From JAEUHO01 sp046350655 (GTDB lineage: Bacteria; Planctomycetota; PLA2; JAEUHO01): a stretch of 60,844 bases of DNA. Position numbers and translations under genes: made by a program. Where the stretch lies: positions 1-60,844 of the forward strand of contig JAXMAB010000016.1 of assembly GCA_046350655.1 (NCBI GenBank). Reading direction: 5' to 3'. Each line of letters begins with the position of its first letter. The stretch's first letter is position 1. This document shows positions 1-8,845 of the stretch, piece by piece. A model generated the notes under the pieces. It ran no database searches, was not told the DNA's origin, and saw only the letters and a program-made list of their open reading frames with translations.

Positions 1-594
1 GAAGAACCGTCGCAGGTTGTCCGGCAGCCGGAACGGCGTCCGCTCCGGCGTCGCCGCCTCCGCCGGAGCGCCCGCCGCCCGCTCGATGGCCTCGACGATC
101 ATCGCCTCGGGCGCCTCCTCGTGTTCACGACCACGCCAGACCCAGACGCGACAGTCTACGCCCTCGCCGCACAGGTCGCCGCAGTCGCCGCACGCGCTCT
201 CGCGCAGGTCGAGCGCCACGTCGCGGCCGTCGACGCGGATCGTCGGCGACGACGCGAATCGCGCCGCCACCGCCTCCTCCGCCGTCCGCACCACCGTCCG
301 CCGCACCTCGACCTCGACGCCGCGCCGCCGCAGCCGCCCCGCGACCTTCGCGAGCGCCGCGTCGAGGTTCGCCGACGTCCGCGTGCACCGGCCGCACGTC
401 GAGAGGTCGAGCGCCAGCAGCTCGATCGTCATCCGCCGCGCCGCGACCGCCGGCGCCCGTCCTGCGTTGGTCCCCATGGTCTGCCTCCGTTCCGTGGCCG
501 ACGTCACGCCACCGCAGCCCGTCGCGACGCACGCCGCGCCGGCGAGCGCGGCCCACGTCCGCGGGCCACGCCTCGACCGACCGACGACGTCCAT
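1..594 (-). CDS. DUF2703-type thioredoxin-like protein, putative lipoprotein (3' end cut by window edge)
   Basis: Runs off the left edge; 198 residues are visible without a stop. The body fits the DUF2703 pattern: a CxxC (STCGRCT, about residue 67), then SPTIRVDGRD, then ESACGDCGDLC and CRVWVWRG. No activity is established for this family; the paired cysteines suggest thiol or metal chemistry (inference). Two starts compete. ATG 594 has GGAGG 5 nt upstream and adds a basic stretch, a hydrophobic run (WAALAGAACVATG) and a Cys, resembling a lipoprotein signal with a non-canonical lipobox. ATG 477 also has GGAGG upstream and would give a cytosolic protein. The 594 extension keeps G/C third positions, so I prefer it. 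Confidence 0.75.
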   Translation of the reverse strand, partial: MDVVGRSRRGPRTWAALAGAACVATGCGGVTSATERRQTMGTNAGRAPAVAARRMTIELLALDLSTCGRCTRTSANLDAALAKVAGRLRRRGVEVEVRRTVVRTAEEAVAARFASSPTIRVDGRDVALDLRESACGDCGDLCGEGVDCRVWVWRGREHEEAPEAMIVEAIERAAGAPAEAATPERTPFRLPDNLRRFF

Positions 595-721
595 CGCGAC
601 CTCCGCGGGCGGGGCACCACGCCCCGCCCCAGAGAGACGCGCCCCCCCCGAGTCCGACGCACCCCCCGCGCCGCGGCGCCCTCGCGGGAAGATGCGGCCC
701 CCCGGGGGCGGTCGAGGGTTC

Positions 722-738
722 GGGACCGCGAGGCCCGG
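722..738 (+). repeat. Dispersed GACCGCGAGGCCCG element, copy 1
   Basis: Exact core inside GGGACCGCGAGGCCCGG, in the 262-bp gap between the serine hydrolase 3' end and the DUF2703 gene 5' end. A single arm; no inverted partner nearby. Confidence 0.85.
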
Positions 739-856
739 TGCGCGACGTGCCCGTCCGCGCAGCCACCGCCGCGGCCGCGAGGCCCTCGCGCGCGGCCCCC
801 CTCCCCCGACGCCCCCACCCTCCCGTCCTCGACCGCGTCCCGGTCCCGTCGCGCGG

Positions 857-2002
857 TCAGAGCACCGTGTCGTAGATCACCGCGCGCAGCCGCCGCATCA
901 GGGGCTCGACGCACGCGCGACCGCGGTCGCCGTTCGAGAGCATCACCGCGACGACGCGGCGCCGCACGAAGCCGTCGGCGTGGCCGTACCAGCCGACCCA
1001 GTGCCCGCTGTGCGCGTAGCGGAGGTCCGCGCGTTTCCGTCGGACGTACACGCCGAGCCCGTAGTCGGAGCCGCCGCCCTTGCGGCTCTGCGGCCGCAGG
1101 ATCTCCGCGCACGAGGCCGGCGCCAGGAGGCCGCGGCCCGCGGGCACGCCGGCCGCGCCCGGCGCGAGCGCCGCGAACAACGTCGCGAGGTCCTCGGCGC
1201 TCGAGAGCATGCCGGACGCGGCGAGGGTGCGCATCGGGCGGAACGGCAGGGGGCGGTTCTCTGCGTCGTGCGGCGTCGCGAGCGCAGGCACCGCGGCCGC
1301 CGACTGCGCGAACGACGTCGTCGTCATCGCGAGCGGGCCGAGGACGAGGTCGTGCGCGAGGTCCGCGTACCGCCGGCCCGTCGCGCCCTCGAGGACCGCC
1401 TCGGCCAGCACGAAGCCGCCCGCCGCGTATCGATAGGTCGAGCCCGGCGGCGTGTCGATCGAGAGGCGCGCGCCCGGCGGCCCGTCGCGCCGGAGCAGGT
1501 CGAGCGCGCTCGGGCGCTCGCCCGGGTCGCAGCCGCCGGGCTCGAACGGCCCGAACCCCGCGCTGTGCGAGAGCAGCCGGCGGAGCGTCACCCGCTCGAG
1601 GTCGGCCCCGTTCGTGCGGTCCGGCGGCAGGCGCCACCCGCCGAGGTGCCGCCACACCGGCTCGTCGAGCGCCACGACGCCGCGTTCGGCGAGCGCCATC
1701 GCGCACCACGCGACCACCACCTTCGACAGGGAGAACGCCTGCACCACCGTGTCCGTGGTCATGGGCGCGTCCGCGGGCAGGCGACCGGACGTCGCGCGGC
1801 CGAACGACGCGCGCAGCACGGGCCCGTCGGCGAACCGCACGACGATCGCGAGCCCGGGCACGCCCGAGGCCTCGAACGCCGCGCGCGCCTCCGTGGCGAG
1901 GACGCGCTCGAGCCGGCGCACCGCGCACGCGGTGCGGTCGCGCAGCATCCCCGTCGCGGCGGCGACGCGCCGCACGCCGCGGAGCCACCCGATCGGGCTC
2001 AC
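857..2002 (-). CDS. Serine hydrolase, beta-lactamase/class C penicillin-binding fold
   Basis: 381 residues from GTG 2002. Class C beta-lactamase/D-aminopeptidase family: S91-L-S-K94 is the nucleophile motif SxxK, YRYAAGG occupies the Y-x-N region (with Ala where Asn is common), and HSGHWVGW the third (KTG-like) motif. The family includes esterases, peptidases and carboxypeptidases, so the substrate cannot be read from sequence. No export signal is visible. The start overlaps the upstream gene's TGA (GTGA overlap), so the two genes are probably translationally coupled. Confidence 0.9.
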   Translation of the reverse strand: MSPIGWLRGVRRVAAATGMLRDRTACAVRRLERVLATEARAAFEASGVPGLAIVVRFADGPVLRASFGRATSGRLPADAPMTTDTVVQAFSLSKVVVAWCAMALAERGVVALDEPVWRHLGGWRLPPDRTNGADLERVTLRRLLSHSAGFGPFEPGGCDPGERPSALDLLRRDGPPGARLSIDTPPGSTYRYAAGGFVLAEAVLEGATGRRYADLAHDLVLGPLAMTTTSFAQSAAAVPALATPHDAENRPLPFRPMRTLAASGMLSSAEDLATLFAALAPGAAGVPAGRGLLAPASCAEILRPQSRKGGGSDYGLGVYVRRKRADLRYAHSGHWVGWYGHADGFVRRRVVAVMLSNGDRGRACVEPLMRRLRAVIYDTVL

Positions 2003-2829
2003 CACGGCGCGAGCGCCTCGGCGAGCCGGGCGGCGCGGGCGCAGGCTTCCACGGCCAGGTGAGGGACGCCGTGCGCCGATAGCAGCGCGTGGGCCTGGCG
2101 GCCGCCGAGCCGGTCGGGCGCGCCGAAACACGTCCGCAGCACCGACAACGAGGTCCGCGCGACCTCGGCCCCGCGGGCGTCGTCGCGGATCCGCGCGAGG
2201 TCGGGCTCGAGCGTCGGCGGCGCCGCGAGCAGGATCCGCACGACGTCGAGGACGTCCTTGTCGGGGATCGGCGCGGCGCGCGCGCCGCGCGCCACCGCGC
2301 GCAGGCGCCGCGTCTCGAACTTGTGCAGCTTCGTCAGCAACAGCGACGCGAGGCCCGCGACGCGCGCCGTCGGCCGGCGCGGGTCCGCGGGGTCGAGCGC
2401 CTCGACGGTCCGCGGGGCGGCGTCGAGCAGCGTCACCACCATCGGCGGCATGTCCGACGCGTCGCCGCGGTCGCGCGGGTCGGGCCCGGCCACCGCGACC
2501 GGCCACGGTTCGCCGGGCACCATCACGTCGACGCGGACCGGCCAGCGGCGCGCGAAGAGCAGGCGGAGCCGCCCCGCGGGCCGGGCCCAGTGGCCGTGCC
2601 CGCCCGTGATCCGCAGGCCCGCCCCGGCGAGCATCGCGGCCACGGGGCTCGGCCCCCGCAACGCGTGCACGTCGAGCGTGAGGTCGCCGTCGCGGGTCGA
2701 GAGCTGCACCGGCAGCGTGGACACCGGCACCTGCAGGTCGACCGCCTGCCCGCCCCCGAGCACGACGGCCGGCGCGATGGGCGCGAGCGCCGCGAGGGCG
2801 TCGAGGAGCAGCCGCCGCGACTCGATCAT
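1999..2829 (-). CDS. Nucleotidyltransferase-fold protein (AbiEii-like), unassigned
   Basis: 276 residues from ATG 2829; GTG 2862 is an alternative adding 11 residues. The N-terminal half has VLGGGQAVDLQVP followed by STRDGDLTLDV, resembling the GG...A and T-x-D-x-D motifs of nucleotidyltransferases. KLHKFETRR and PIPDKDVLDVVRILL match the helical part of AbiEii-type proteins. I cannot tell whether it is active or what it modifies. No partner antitoxin gene is adjacent; the downstream, overlapping gene is a serine hydrolase. A copy pair of the dispersed repeat lies in the gap upstream. Confidence 0.7.
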   Translation of the reverse strand: MIESRRLLLDALAALAPIAPAVVLGGGQAVDLQVPVSTLPVQLSTRDGDLTLDVHALRGPSPVAAMLAGAGLRITGGHGHWARPAGRLRLLFARRWPVRVDVMVPGEPWPVAVAGPDPRDRGDASDMPPMVVTLLDAAPRTVEALDPADPRRPTARVAGLASLLLTKLHKFETRRLRAVARGARAAPIPDKDVLDVVRILLAAPPTLEPDLARIRDDARGAEVARTSLSVLRTCFGAPDRLGGRQAHALLSAHGVPHLAVEACARAARLAEALAPW

Positions 2830-2974
2830 CTCGGCGGTCGGCGGCGGCTCGACGCGGTGCACCTGGACGGGATCCTCGGGGGCCGCACGAGCGCCGGCGG
2901 CGGCGGCGGATCGTACTCGGACACCCCCCGGGTCCGGACGCGCCGAAGGCTCACGGCGCCGCCGGCGATGCGGC

Positions 2975-2988
2975 GACCGCGAGGCCCG
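2975..2988 (+). repeat. Dispersed element, copy 2 (left arm of pair)
   Basis: Exact core GACCGCGAGGCCCG. Can pair with copy 3 at 3027-3043 to form a long hairpin in the divergent promoter region. Confidence 0.85.
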
Positions 2989-3026
2989 GTGGCCCACGAC
3001 CGCCGGGACCTCCCACGGCCGGCGAG

Positions 3027-3043
3027 CGGGCCTCGCGGTCCCC
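3027..3043 (-). repeat. Dispersed element, copy 3 (right arm of pair)
   Basis: CGGGCCTCGCGGTCCCC on the plus strand, the exact inverse of copy 2. Confidence 0.85.
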
Positions 3044-3095
3044 GAATTCGACCACATCCGACCGCACCGGCGCCCGGATCGCGGTTTCCGACCGG

Positions 3096-3101
3096 TACCA
3101 T
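3096..3101 (+). promoter_or_regulatory. Putative -10 box TACCAT for the amidohydrolase gene
   Basis: TAnnnT hexamer in a GC-rich region, 54 nt before the start codon. No clear -35 box. Confidence 0.45.
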
Positions 3102-3155
3102 TCCGCCTCCGCGGACCGGCTCCGCGACCGCCGTTCGTCCCCCGAGGCCCCCCCG

Positions 3156-4880
3156 ATGCACCGCACCCTCGCACTCTCGCTCCTCGCGCTGCTCGCCTTC
3201 GTCGGCACCGTGGCGTTCCGGCCTCCGACCGGCGCGGCGGCCCCCACCGGTCCCGCCGACGCGATCTACCGCGGCGGCGACATCGTGACGATGGTCGACG
3301 CCGCGCCGTCGGCCGAGGCGCTCGCGGTGAAGGACGGGGAGATCCTGTTCGGCGGGAGCCTCGCCGAGGCCGCGGCGCTGCAGGGTCCCGCGACCCGGGT
3401 CGTGGACCTCGGCGGCCGCACGATGCTGCCGGGCTTCATCGACTCGCACAGCCACTACGTCAACTCGCTGCTCGTCGCGAACCAGTGCAAGCTCTACGCG
3501 CCGCCGGCCGGGCCGGGGAAGGACGTCGAGAGCATCGTCGCGGAGCTGAAGAAGTTCGCCGCCGAGCGCAAGGTCCCGAAGGGCGAGGAGATCATCGGGT
3601 ACGGCTACGACGACACGGTGATGCCCGAGGGCCGGCTGCTCAACCGCGACGACCTCGACGCGGCGTTCCCCGACCACGCGGTCCGCGTGGACCACGTGTC
3701 GATGCACGGGTGCGTCCTCAACTCGCGCGCGCTCGCGAAGTACGGCATCAGCGCCGCCACGCCGACGCCCGCCGGCGGCGTGATCGTGCGCAGGCCCGGC
3801 ACCGAGGAGCCGTGGGGCCTCATCATGGAGACGGCGTTCCTCCCGGTGCTCGCGCAGGCGCCGGCCATGACGCCGGAGCAGGAGATCGCCTGGACGAAGG
3901 CGGGCCAGCGCCTCTACGCCGAGGCGGGCATCACGACCGCCCAGGAGGGCGCGACCCACCTGCCGCAGCTGCAGTCCATGCGCCGCGCCGCGAAGGCGGG
4001 CGCGCACCTGATCGACGTCGTCGCGTTCCCGTTCGTGATCGGCCTCGACGGCATCCTCAAGGAGATCCCGGTCTCCGAGTGGGGCGTCTACGCCGGCCGG
4101 CTGAAGATCGGCGGCGTCAAGATCACGATCGACGGTTCGCCGCAGGGGCGCACGGCGGCGTTCACCACCCCGTACCTCACGGGCGGGCCCGGCGGGGAGA
4201 AGGACTGGCGCGGCGAGCTCATCGCCCCCCAGACCACGATCAACCACGCGATGAAGAAGGTCTTCGAGCTCGACGTCCCCGTGACGTTCCACGCCAACGG
4301 CGACGCCGCCCTCGACGCGCTCCTCGAGGCGCACGCGTTCGCGTCCGCGGCCTACCCCGGGAAGCCTCGCAACGTCACCGCGATCCACGCGCAGTTCCTG
4401 CGCAAGGACCAGATCGCGAAGTTCGTCGCCGCCGGCATCCGCCCGTCGTTCTACACGCTCCACACCTACTACTTCGCCGACGCGCACCGCAAGAACCGCG
4501 GCGAGGCGCAGGCCGCCTACATCAGCCCGATGCGCGACGCGATCGACGCCGGCCTCCACCCGACGAACCACACCGACTTCGTCGTCGCGCCGCTCGACCA
4601 GCTGTTCATGCTCCACACCGCCGTGAACCGCATCTCGCGGGACTGCACGCCGGTGGGCCCGGACCAGCGCGTGACCGCGCTCGAGGGCCTCAAGACGATG
4701 ACCGTCTGGGCCGCCGAGCAGTACGGCGAGCAGGCGTCGAAGGGCACGCTCGAGGCGGGCAAGCTCGCCGACCTCGTGATCCTCGACCGCAACCCGCTGA
4801 AGGTCGACGCGGCCGCGATCAAGGACATCCGCGTCGTCGAGACCCTCAAGGAGGGGGCCTCGGTCTACCGCGCGCCGTAA
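3156..4880 (+). CDS. Secreted amidohydrolase, YtcJ-like (amidohydrolase family 3)
   Basis: 574 residues from ATG 3156, with GAGG upstream. A short N-terminal hydrophobic segment (LALSLLALLAFVGTVA) looks like a signal peptide. Metal-dependent hydrolase of the YtcJ type: PGFIDSHSHY (HxH at residues 98 and 100), the mid-region HANGDAALDAL with a conserved His, and C-terminal NHTDFVVAPLDQL. The YtcJ group acts on amides or related C-N bonds, but substrates are mostly unknown. Length is normal for the family. It stands alone, with divergent and convergent neighbours; one dispersed element follows the stop. Confidence 0.9.
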   Translation: MHRTLALSLLALLAFVGTVAFRPPTGAAAPTGPADAIYRGGDIVTMVDAAPSAEALAVKDGEILFGGSLAEAAALQGPATRVVDLGGRTMLPGFIDSHSHYVNSLLVANQCKLYAPPAGPGKDVESIVAELKKFAAERKVPKGEEIIGYGYDDTVMPEGRLLNRDDLDAAFPDHAVRVDHVSMHGCVLNSRALAKYGISAATPTPAGGVIVRRPGTEEPWGLIMETAFLPVLAQAPAMTPEQEIAWTKAGQRLYAEAGITTAQEGATHLPQLQSMRRAAKAGAHLIDVVAFPFVIGLDGILKEIPVSEWGVYAGRLKIGGVKITIDGSPQGRTAAFTTPYLTGGPGGEKDWRGELIAPQTTINHAMKKVFELDVPVTFHANGDAALDALLEAHAFASAAYPGKPRNVTAIHAQFLRKDQIAKFVAAGIRPSFYTLHTYYFADAHRKNRGEAQAAYISPMRDAIDAGLHPTNHTDFVVAPLDQLFMLHTAVNRISRDCTPVGPDQRVTALEGLKTMTVWAAEQYGEQASKGTLEAGKLADLVILDRNPLKVDAAAIKDIRVVETLKEGASVYRAP

Positions 4881-4918
4881 CCGGGCGCGAGACCTCCACG
4901 GGCGGCGGACGGACTCCC

Positions 4919-4933
4919 GGACCGCGAGGCCCG
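4919..4933 (+). repeat. Dispersed element, copy 4
   Basis: GGACCGCGAGGCCCG in the 60-bp convergent gap between the amidohydrolase and amidase stop codons, placed where a bidirectional terminator would sit. Confidence 0.85.
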
Positions 4934-4940
4934 ACGGCCG

Positions 4941-6036
4941 TCAGCGCGCCGCGTCGCCCCGGAGCGCTCGCGCGCGCTCGAGCACGGCGTCCCAGCGGAA
5001 CGCCGGGCCGGGATCGACCTTGGCCCCGCTCACGTGCCAGTGGCCGAGCACGCCCTCGAACGAGGCGCGGGCCTCGCCCTCGGGGAGGAGCGTCGCGAGC
5101 ACGCGGCCGTCGGGCGCACGCGGCGCCTCGAGGCGGCAGCGCGGCAGCACGCGCGAGAGCGTCGCGAGGAGCCGCGCCAGGGCCTCGTACTGCGCCTCGG
5201 TGAAGTCGTACTGGACCAGCCGCTCGCCGTGGATCTCGCCGACGACGGGCTCGGGACGCGCGGGCGCGAACGTCGCCCCGGCCGGCAGCGCGCCGCGGCG
5301 CACGCCCTCGGGCACCACGAGGCGCGCGCCGCCGGGCGACGCGACGACCCAGCGGTCGAGCGCGGCGCGGTCGGCGGACGCGCCCGGGTTGGCGAGCTCG
5401 ATGCCGACGGAGCGGTCGTTCGTCGCGCCGGCGTGCCACGCGCGCTCCTTGAGGTCGAGCGTCTGGTAGACGGTCCCGTCGAGGTCGAGGAGAAAGTGGG
5501 CCGAGAGGCCGCGACGATCGTGGAGCACCTCGAACGCCTGCGCCGACGTGCCCGCCGCGTCGTAGTGCAGGACAACCTGCTGCACGACGGCCTGCAGGTC
5601 CGCGAGGCGCCAGCCGTCGGCCGCGACGCGGGCCGCGAGGTCGGCGTCGAGCCCGCGCCGGAACGACCCGTAGCGCGGCACCTCGGTGCCGTCGCGCGGC
5701 AGCGCCTCGGCGGGCTCGAACCGCCGGTGCGGCCGGTAGGCGTCGAAGCCCCCCGCGTCCGTCCACAACACGACCTTCGTGCCGGCGTGGAAGCGCTCGC
5801 CGCAGACGACGATCTCGTCGTCGGCGCGGACCGCGGGGTCGCCGGGGCGCACCGCGGCGGCGCGGGCGGCGCGGCCGGCGGGTCCGACGCGGGTGCCGGG
5901 GCGACGGACGCCGCGGGCCCGGCCCGCGGCGCGCGGGCCTCGCGTCCCCCGGGGCGGGGTCGCACGCCCGGCCGCGTGCGCACGCCGCGAGGGCGAGCGC
6001 CGCGAGCACGGCGAGGGCGGCGATCGGGGCGCGCAC
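4941..6036 (-). CDS. N-acetylmuramoyl-L-alanine amidase (Amidase_2/PGRP fold), probable lipoprotein; N-terminal linker frameshifted
   Basis: The catalytic region reads in one frame from about 5852 (a possible internal GTG start, 303 residues) to the stop at 4941. It is a zinc amidase domain: VVLHYDAAG and AWHAGATNDRSVGIEL supply His ligands, and GHWHVSGAKVDPGPAF carries the final His and DPG. It would cleave the lactyl-amide bond of peptidoglycan. Another frame encodes a lipoprotein signal from GTG 6036 (APIAALAVLAALALAAC), with TACACT 9 nt upstream. Between them, about 5950-5860, the natural Ala/Pro linker appears only by changing frame twice. A dispersed repeat copy lies in this stretch. 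The coordinates join signal and domain and assume the frameshifts are sequence errors. Confidence 0.8.
5934..5950 (-). repeat. Dispersed element, copy 5 (within amidase linker)
   Basis: CGGGCCTCGCGTCCCCC, the form lacking one base, inside the region that joins the lipoprotein signal to the amidase domain. Confidence 0.75.
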
Positions 6037-6045
6037 GGGGCCGGG

Positions 6046-6051
6046 AGTGTA
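6046..6051 (-). promoter_or_regulatory. Putative -10 box TACACT for the amidase lipoprotein
   Basis: Reads TACACT on the minus strand, 9 nt before GTG 6036. This spacing leaves almost no leader and supports GTG 6036 as the true start. Confidence 0.5.
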
Positions 6052-6178
6052 CGCGCCCGGGCGGTCGCGCCTCGGACCGGCCTCGCCCGCGGGCGCGGAA
6101 ACGACGCGCGGCGGGGCCCCCGCACGCCGCGGCGAGGGTTCGCGGCGACGGACGCTGTCGCAGGGGACGGAGGGTCCC

Positions 6179-7267
6179 ATGCCCCGCGTCCCCCGCCTGC
6201 GTCTGCGTGTCGCGGCCGTCGCCGTGCTCTCGTGGTGCCCGTCCGTCGCGGACGTCCGCGCCGAGGACGCCCCGGAGCCCCCGTCCCTCGCGAAGGTGCG
6301 GGAGGCGTTCGCTGCCTACGACGAGGCCATGGCCTCCGGCGGCGCCGACTCGATCCCCGCGGAGAAGGCCGTGCTCGACGCCGGCGCGTCGGAGGCGAGG
6401 ACGCGCCTGACGGCGTTCCTGCCGCACGGCCGCTTCGGGGCGCTCGTGCTCCACGTCCTCGTGGACCCGCCGGCGCCGGCGGTGGCGACGGACGTCGTCG
6501 CGGCCTTCCGCGCGTGGGCGGTCCCCCAGCGCCTCGAGGCGGCCGTCGACCTCGGCGCGCTCGGCGACGACGCCGCGCGGGCCGCGCTCACCGAGCTCGC
6601 GGCCGACCCCGACGTCGTCGCGGCGCCCGACGCCGTGGCGCGCGTGCGCGCGGCGCGGTTCCGCGCCGGCGATCGCGAGGTCACGGCCTCCGTCGAGAAG
6701 GACCTCGCGTCGAAGGACCCGGCGGTCGTGGCGGCGGCGCTCCTCGCGCTCGGCGACGCCCGGGCCACCCGCCACCTCGCGACGGCCTCGCGGCTCGCGG
6801 CGGACCCCCGCGCGCTCGGGACGCCGGAGGCCTCGCAGTGGACCGTCCAGACGACGACGACGGGCGCCGACGGCACCACGACGACGTCGTCGGAGCCCGT
6901 GCCGCTCCGCACCGTGGGCGCGGTCGCGGTCGAGGCGGCGAACCGGATGTGCGCGACCACGCTGCCGGGGTTCGTCGCGTGGTGGGCCGAGCCGGAGCAC
7001 GGTCCGCGGTTCGGGCACGGCGACGACGGCCGCAAGCGCCTCGCCGCGTTCCTCGCCGAGGACGCGAAGGCCGAGAAGGCGAAGGCGCGGCGCGGCCTCG
7101 ACGCGGTGGCGCGCGTGCTGGCGAGCCTGCGGACCGCCGCCTCGCCCGAGGTCGAGTACGTGTTCGGCGGCGCGACGTTCGACCGCGTCTGGACCGTCGC
7201 CGGGACCCTCGGCGGCCAGCCGACCCGCCACGTCGTCGCCGCGGACGGCGCCGTCACGAAGCGCTGA
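6179..7267 (+). CDS. Secreted HEAT-like repeat protein, unknown function
   Basis: 362 residues from ATG 6179, with GGAGGG 6-7 nt upstream. The N-terminus (RLRVAAVAVLSWCPSVADVRAE) looks like a signal peptide. Residues about 60-200 are Ala/Leu/Asp-rich helical segments with repeated KDPAVVAAALLALGD-type units, typical of HEAT-like folds. The C-terminal third has no recognisable motif. No catalytic residues are evident; a binding role outside the cytoplasm is only a guess. Its TGA stop overlaps a dispersed element (copy 6), and it converges with the coiled-coil protein gene 35 bp away. Confidence 0.85.
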   Translation: MPRVPRLRLRVAAVAVLSWCPSVADVRAEDAPEPPSLAKVREAFAAYDEAMASGGADSIPAEKAVLDAGASEARTRLTAFLPHGRFGALVLHVLVDPPAPAVATDVVAAFRAWAVPQRLEAAVDLGALGDDAARAALTELAADPDVVAAPDAVARVRAARFRAGDREVTASVEKDLASKDPAVVAAALLALGDARATRHLATASRLAADPRALGTPEASQWTVQTTTTGADGTTTTSSEPVPLRTVGAVAVEAANRMCATTLPGFVAWWAEPEHGPRFGHGDDGRKRLAAFLAEDAKAEKAKARRGLDAVARVLASLRTAASPEVEYVFGGATFDRVWTVAGTLGGQPTRHVVAADGAVTKR

Positions 7268-7279
7268 CCGCGAGGCCCG
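7266..7279 (+). repeat. Dispersed element, copy 6
   Basis: Exact core beginning at the second base of the TGA stop of the HEAT-like gene, in a 35-bp convergent gap. Confidence 0.85.
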
Positions 7280-7302
7280 GGCGGCGCGGGAGGGAGCGCC
7301 GA

Positions 7303-8817
7303 TCAGTCCTTCGGCGCCCGGTCCATCAGCAGCTCGGTGAGCTTGCCGACGACGCCGTCGTCGGCGTCCGCCGCCGCCTTCATGACCGCGACGCCCTTCC
7401 GGTCGACGCCGCGGAAGAGGTCCTCCACGAGCCCGGGGTCCGGCTTCGTATCGCCGCGCGCGAGCGCGTCGGCGGCGAGCGTCGCCCAGACCTCGAAGTC
7501 GGCCTCGACCTCGACGACGCGTCGCGCGGTCTCGACGATCCGCGGGAGCTCGCGGAGCGCCCCGACCTTCGGGACGAGGTCCTCCGGGTGGTCCTTCAGC
7601 CGCAGCATGACGTCGACGGCGTTCTTTCCCTCGAGGAGCCCGTTCGCGTCGAGGAACGCCTCGACCGCCGGCATCACGACGCGCGCCTGGACGTGGTCCC
7701 AGACCAGGGTCGCCGCGGCGAGCTGGAGCGCGTTCGACGCCGACACGGGGCCGTTCTCGAGCTCGCGGAACAGTTCGCTCGAGGCGCGCCGGGCCTCCCG
7801 AGCCGCGTCCCCCGCCGCCGCGACCGTCAACGCCACCTCCTTCGACAGCGCGTCGCGTCGCTCGGCGACGTCCCGCTGATCCGCGACCGCCTGGCGGGCC
7901 TCCTCGTACGCGCGGGACGCCGCGAGCAGTCGATCGCGGCGCTCCCGGCACGTCGCGATCCGCTGATCGACGTCGCCCTCGAGACGCGCCGGCAGGCCCG
8001 GCCGACCGGCGCGGATCGGGTTCGGGCGCTCCGCGATCACGGGGACGAAGTCCGACGGCCCGCGCCGCGGTTGCGGCGCGAACGCGCCCGGCGCGCGCGG
8101 CGCCGAGGCGACCCGCTCGAGGGCCTCGCGCTCTTCGGGCGGGAGCAGCGGGATCAGCGTCCGGAGCGTTCGTTCCGAGTGCTTCGCGAGGCGCGCGGCG
8201 GCCGCCTCCTCCGCGGCCCGCACGGGCTTCCACGCCCGCTCCTCCCTCGCGAGGGACGCCCGCGCCTGCGCGAGGTCTGCCTGCGCCGCGGCGAGTCGAT
8301 CCCGCGACTCGGCGGCTTCCGTCGTGAGCCGCGCCACGTCGTCGCGCAGGCGCGCCGCGTACGTCGCCGGGTCGCGCGCGCCGCCGAGGAGCTCCTGGCG
8401 CCGGGTCTCGACGTACTCCCGGTCGTACTCGAGCCCGAAGCCCAGGCGCTCGAGCCGGGCGAACACCGCGGCCATCGAGTCCGCCGCCGCGGCCTCGGAG
8501 AGCGCCCGGACCTGCGGCCGCCGGAGCGGGCGGAGCTCCTCGAGCAGCGCCGTGAGCTTCCGGTTGGCCTCTTCGAGCGCCGTCGGCGACGCCGCCGGGG
8601 GCACGTTCCCCGGCGCGGCGGGCCCCGTCGGCGCGGGCGGTTCGTCCGACCCGACCGCGGACGCGCACCCGGGGCAGGTGGGCCCGCTGTAGTACCCGTG
8701 CTGGGAACAGAACGCGTCATCCATCGGGACGCCGACGGGATCGTCCGCACGCGCCGCGCGCAGCGGCGACGTCGAGAGCGCGAGGAGCAGCGCGAGCACC
8801 CAGGGATGACGACGCAT
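7303..8817 (-). CDS. Secreted coiled-coil protein, unknown function
   Basis: 504 residues from ATG 8817, with GGAGGG upstream. A signal peptide (WVLALLLALSTSPLRAARA) is followed by a short Cys-containing segment (FCSQHGYYSGPTCPGCAS). Long Ala/Arg/Glu-rich helices then cover about residues 75-350 and probably form coiled coils. The C-terminal 150 residues are mixed and unrecognised (WDHVQARVVMPAVEAFLD). I know no family with this layout. The gene follows the small membrane protein gene by 28 bp on the same strand, so the two probably form an operon. Confidence 0.85.
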   Translation of the reverse strand: MRRHPWVLALLLALSTSPLRAARADDPVGVPMDDAFCSQHGYYSGPTCPGCASAVGSDEPPAPTGPAAPGNVPPAASPTALEEANRKLTALLEELRPLRRPQVRALSEAAAADSMAAVFARLERLGFGLEYDREYVETRRQELLGGARDPATYAARLRDDVARLTTEAAESRDRLAAAQADLAQARASLAREERAWKPVRAAEEAAAARLAKHSERTLRTLIPLLPPEEREALERVASAPRAPGAFAPQPRRGPSDFVPVIAERPNPIRAGRPGLPARLEGDVDQRIATCRERRDRLLAASRAYEEARQAVADQRDVAERRDALSKEVALTVAAAGDAAREARRASSELFRELENGPVSASNALQLAAATLVWDHVQARVVMPAVEAFLDANGLLEGKNAVDVMLRLKDHPEDLVPKVGALRELPRIVETARRVVEVEADFEVWATLAADALARGDTKPDPGLVEDLFRGVDRKGVAVMKAAADADDGVVGKLTELLMDRAPKD

Positions 8818-8845
8818 GGACCCTCCGTCGCGGCCGGAGCCGCGT

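Larger units (their letters stand above)
2830..3155. other. 326-bp divergent intergenic region
   Basis: Separates the nucleotidyltransferase-like gene (minus) from the amidohydrolase gene (plus). It holds an inverted pair of dispersed elements (2975-2988 and 3027-3043, a 38-nt loop between them) and a TACCAT hexamer at 3096-3101. I see no small gene in it. Confidence 0.6.

Noticed and set aside
17..2062. Long open frames on the plus strand across the left end
   Set aside because: Arg/Pro/Ala-rich translations opposite genes with clear family motifs. In very GC-rich DNA stops are rare, and such antisense frames are expected by composition.
1999..2829. Type IV toxin-antitoxin (AbiEii/AbiEi) system
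   Set aside because: The nucleotidyltransferase-like protein has no adjacent AbiEi-type antitoxin. Its coupled partner is a serine hydrolase.
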